64,000 bases of DNA from Halostreptopolyspora alba (GTDB taxonomy: Bacteria > Actinomycetota > Actinomycetes > Streptosporangiales > Streptosporangiaceae): NCBI GenBank assembly GCA_003725585.1, contig RJMB01000017.1, positions 1 through 64,000 on the forward strand. Reading direction: 5' to 3'. The position numbers were made by a program, and so were the translations under genes. This document shows, piece by piece, positions 61,844-64,000 of this stretch (positions are counted from its first letter, which is position 1; each line of letters begins with the position of its first letter). The notes under the pieces were generated by a model. It searched no databases. It worked only from the letters and a program-made list of their open reading frames with translations, and was not told the origin of the DNA.

Positions 61844-63754
61844 TCACCGCTGTTTCGGGCCGTCGTCCCCACTCTGATCCGCCCTGTTGGCCACGGATTC
61901 GGGCACCGAAACGGCCGCCGAGGGTAAGGTGAGTCTCATCGTCGTCCCCCGATCTCCGGGGTAGGCGGTGACATCTCCCCCTTGGGCTCTGGCGAGCCTG
62001 CGGACGATGTAGAGCCCCAACCCGATCCCGCCGAACCGGCGCCGGTCTCCGGCCTCGCCCTGCACGAAGCGCTCGAATATCCGCTCCTCGTCACCCGGAG
62101 AGATACCGATGCCCTCGTCCTCGACACGGACGACCACGCCTCGGTCGTCGTGTGTGGCCCGGACCATGACCGTCCCACCGTCGGGCGAGTACTTGAAGGC
62201 GTTCTCCAGAAGCTGACCCATGATGACGTCGGTGGCGACCGGGTCGCCCGCCACGTCCGGGAACTCCTCGGGCAGCTCCAACAGGAGCCGGTGCCGATCG
62301 GAGAACGGGCGGAACGCCGCCGTGATCTCCCGCAGTACGCGTCGCAGGTCGAACGGGCCGCTGCTGACGTTCAGCTCGCCACTCCCCGCGACCGACCCCA
62401 GGAGCAGGTTCTCGACCAGCTTCGCGAGCGCGCTGGACCGCTCGGCGATGGTTCCGACCGCGCCGCGGCGCGAGTCGTCGTCGAACTGGTCCCACCGCTG
62501 GATCAGTGTGCTGGCGAACCCCTGTACGGCGGTGATGGGGGTACGCAGCTCGTGGCTGGCGGTCGCCAGGAAGAGGTCCTTCTCCTCCTCCAGCGCCTTG
62601 GCCTCGCTGATGTCGCGAAAGTCGATCACGCGCTCGTCGGTCTCGGGAATGTCCGTGGTGAGGATCTCCAACCAGCGCCCGCTGTCAAGCTGGTGCTTGA
62701 GCGGTTCGTCGTGGTCGGTCGGCAACGGGAACGGGAGTCGGCCACCGACGATGTCGCTGTTCGCGCAGCCGGTGAGCTCGGCCGCGGCCCTGTTCCACTT
62801 GCACACCCGACCGGAAGCGTCGAGCACCGCGATACCGTCGGCGCTGGAGTCGACCACCGCGTGCTCATAGGCGCGCTGCCGAACGATCTCCTGGTAGGCC
62901 ATGGCGTTGCCGAGTGCCACCCCGGCGTGCGCGGCGAGCAGCTCGAGCAGCTCCAGCTCGATGTGACCGACCTTGCGCCTGCTGTACAGCGCGTACAACG
63001 CGCCGTAGGGACGCCCCTGCACGTTGGACACCCCGAGGGCGATCGTGTGCAACCCCTCGAGGTCGGCCCAGATGAGGTCGTCGAGGCTGCGGGTGTCGTC
63101 GGTGGCCAACAGGACGGTCTTGCCACTGCGGAGCAGCTCGCCGAAAAGGCTGGACTCCAGCGGCGCCGTGTAGCCGTGCAGGTGGTCCGAGAGCTGTGTG
63201 AGGCTGACCAGCCGGAGTTGGTCCTCCTCGATCAGCACGAAGCCGCCGGCGTCGGCACCCGTCAGCTCGGTGAGGCTGTGCGCGATTCGGTCGAGCACCG
63301 TGCGAAGGTCGAGGTCGGCGTTGATGTCGGCGACGACGTCGGTGAGCCGGCGGACCAGGCGCACCCGTTCGGCCATGTGCGCCTGGACCCGGTTGGCGTC
63401 CTCATAGGCGTGGAACACACTCATCCAGCCCGACGCCTGGCCGTCGTTGTCGAACAGGCAGCTGGTGTCGATCCGGACGTCGATGACGTTGCCGTCGCGC
63501 CGGAGCCGCCGGCTCACGATCGACAGTGGACCGCAGGCACGGACCCGTTCCAACACCGCATGGTGCTCGGCGAGCAGATCCTCGGGAACGATCGGCGGTG
63601 CGGTACCCAGGACCTCCTCTGCCACCCAGCCGAACATCCGTTCCGCCGCGGGATTCCACACCGCCGCGCGGAACTCGGAATCGACGGCGACGATCGCGTC
63701 GGCCGAGTACGCCAGCACGGCATCAGCGTTGAGGGAGGCGCGATCGGAGCTCAC
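61844..63754 (-). CDS. PAS-GAF-PAS sensor histidine kinase
   Basis: A 636-residue cytoplasmic kinase. Domains in order are PAS (about 8-115), GAF (140-290), PAS (293-385), HisKA with phospho-accepting His401 in ATASHELRTP, and HATPase_c (495-610, with NAFKYSPDG as N box, DEGIGI and GGIGLGLYI). No membrane helix is present, so it senses an internal signal. No response regulator is adjacent. The GTG start lacks a ribosome binding site. It is followed by the HATPase and STAS genes, suggesting a link to partner switching. Confidence 0.9.
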   Translation of the reverse strand: MSSDRASLNADAVLAYSADAIVAVDSEFRAAVWNPAAERMFGWVAEEVLGTAPPIVPEDLLAEHHAVLERVRACGPLSIVSRRLRRDGNVIDVRIDTSCLFDNDGQASGWMSVFHAYEDANRVQAHMAERVRLVRRLTDVVADINADLDLRTVLDRIAHSLTELTGADAGGFVLIEEDQLRLVSLTQLSDHLHGYTAPLESSLFGELLRSGKTVLLATDDTRSLDDLIWADLEGLHTIALGVSNVQGRPYGALYALYSRRKVGHIELELLELLAAHAGVALGNAMAYQEIVRQRAYEHAVVDSSADGIAVLDASGRVCKWNRAAAELTGCANSDIVGGRLPFPLPTDHDEPLKHQLDSGRWLEILTTDIPETDERVIDFRDISEAKALEEEKDLFLATASHELRTPITAVQGFASTLIQRWDQFDDDSRRGAVGTIAERSSALAKLVENLLLGSVAGSGELNVSSGPFDLRRVLREITAAFRPFSDRHRLLLELPEEFPDVAGDPVATDVIMGQLLENAFKYSPDGGTVMVRATHDDRGVVVRVEDEGIGISPGDEERIFERFVQGEAGDRRRFGGIGLGLYIVRRLARAQGGDVTAYPGDRGTTMRLTLPSAAVSVPESVANRADQSGDDGPKQR

Positions 63755-63914
63755 GTCGACATAGTGCCAGCCACGACCACACGCCCGTCATGGGAATCCG
63801 CAACGCGTGACACCGGACCCGTCCGAAAGTCCCGTCCGGGGAACCACCGTCGAGGTGGGGACGCGCCCGCGCTCGGGCGTTCCCGACACGACCGGTGACC
63901 ACCACCGCCGAGGT

Positions 63915-64000
63915 TCAGATGACCTGGGGGTCGGCCCCGTTCTCGCTCGTCATCTCCCGACCGACGAGCGCCCACGCCTGCATGCCGCCCGCGACGTTGG
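63915..64000 (-). CDS. Rhodanese-domain protein, C-terminal fragment
   Basis: Only the last 28 codons are inside the window: NVAGGMQAWALVGREM and a short tail ending QVI. The V-x-GGMQAW pattern is the last helix-loop of rhodanese domains; the active-site Cys loop lies outside. The gene continues beyond base 64000. Confidence 0.75.
   Translation of the reverse strand, partial: NVAGGMQAWALVGREMTSENGADPQVI

Noticed and set aside
1..64000. CRISPR arrays, insertion sequences, prophage
   Set aside because: No regularly spaced repeats, transposase, integrase or phage structural genes were seen; the holin-like protein alone is not phage evidence.

Overview
The window is high-GC DNA (about 70% by eye) from a filamentous-type actinobacterium. 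The gene order matches, in two blocks, what I recall of Streptomyces coelicolor SCO3549-SCO3580 (bldG, tad genes, 6C RNA, acsA, nth, crp, wblA, ponA) and of Mycobacterium tuberculosis Rv3654c-Rv3683 (Tad pili, marP, nth, crp, the ArsA pair, whiB4, ponA2). Protein character and arrangement suggest a Nocardiopsaceae-like organism (Nocardiopsis, Streptomonospora, Thermobifida); that placement is inference. I see no prophage, insertion sequence or CRISPR array.

Layout. 0-9 kb: SixA-type phosphatase, proton-pumping pyrophosphatase HppA, a DUF309/hydrolase/holin-like trio, acetyl-CoA synthetase and a degenerate Fic-fold protein. 9.7-15 kb: a 6C small RNA, then a Tad pilus locus split into a rightward motor set (ssd, tadA, tadB, tadC) and a leftward pilin set (DUF4244 Flp-like pilin, TadE, TadE-like) that converge on a terminator. 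15.9-20 kb: a secreted copper-monooxygenase-like protein, DoxX and an MrfA-like repair helicase. 20-25 kb: bldG with its anti-sigma partner, the nth/Nudix/marP operon and crp. 25-35 kb: metallo-beta-lactamase fold protein, Nudix, RidA, DUF4177, two ArsA ATPases, wblA, a class A PBP, YqeY and a metallophosphoesterase. 35-42 kb: an accessory-looking stretch with oxidoreductases, a MarR-controlled exporter operon, tRNA-Pro(CGG), a methyltransferase, and VOC, AraC and DUF2236 genes. 42-46 kb: a large AfsR-type regulator preceded by two related small acidic proteins. 46-52 kb: Nudix fusion, DUF2786 protein, a cluster of five DnaA boxes, a PPOX protein, a full-length second-copy-type sliding clamp, a class IV aminotransferase and tRNA-Ser(UGA). 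52-64 kb: an EspI-like proline-rich ATPase, a quinone oxidoreductase, the proteasome activator Bpa, serS, pheA, DUF4446, a STAS/anti-sigma pair, a PAS-GAF-PAS histidine kinase and the end of a rhodanese gene.

How it works together. Much of the window is regulatory and cell-surface biology of a developing actinomycete: BldG and its partner, Crp, WblA, a second STAS/HATPase set, Tad pili, PBP and MarP. A recurring sequence signal is the leaderless promoter: at least twelve genes have a TANNNT box 6-8 bases before the start codon and no clear ribosome binding site. The least explained parts are the two small acidic paralogues upstream of the AfsR-like regulator, the perfect inverted repeat over that regulator's promoter, and the DnaA-box cluster without dnaA.
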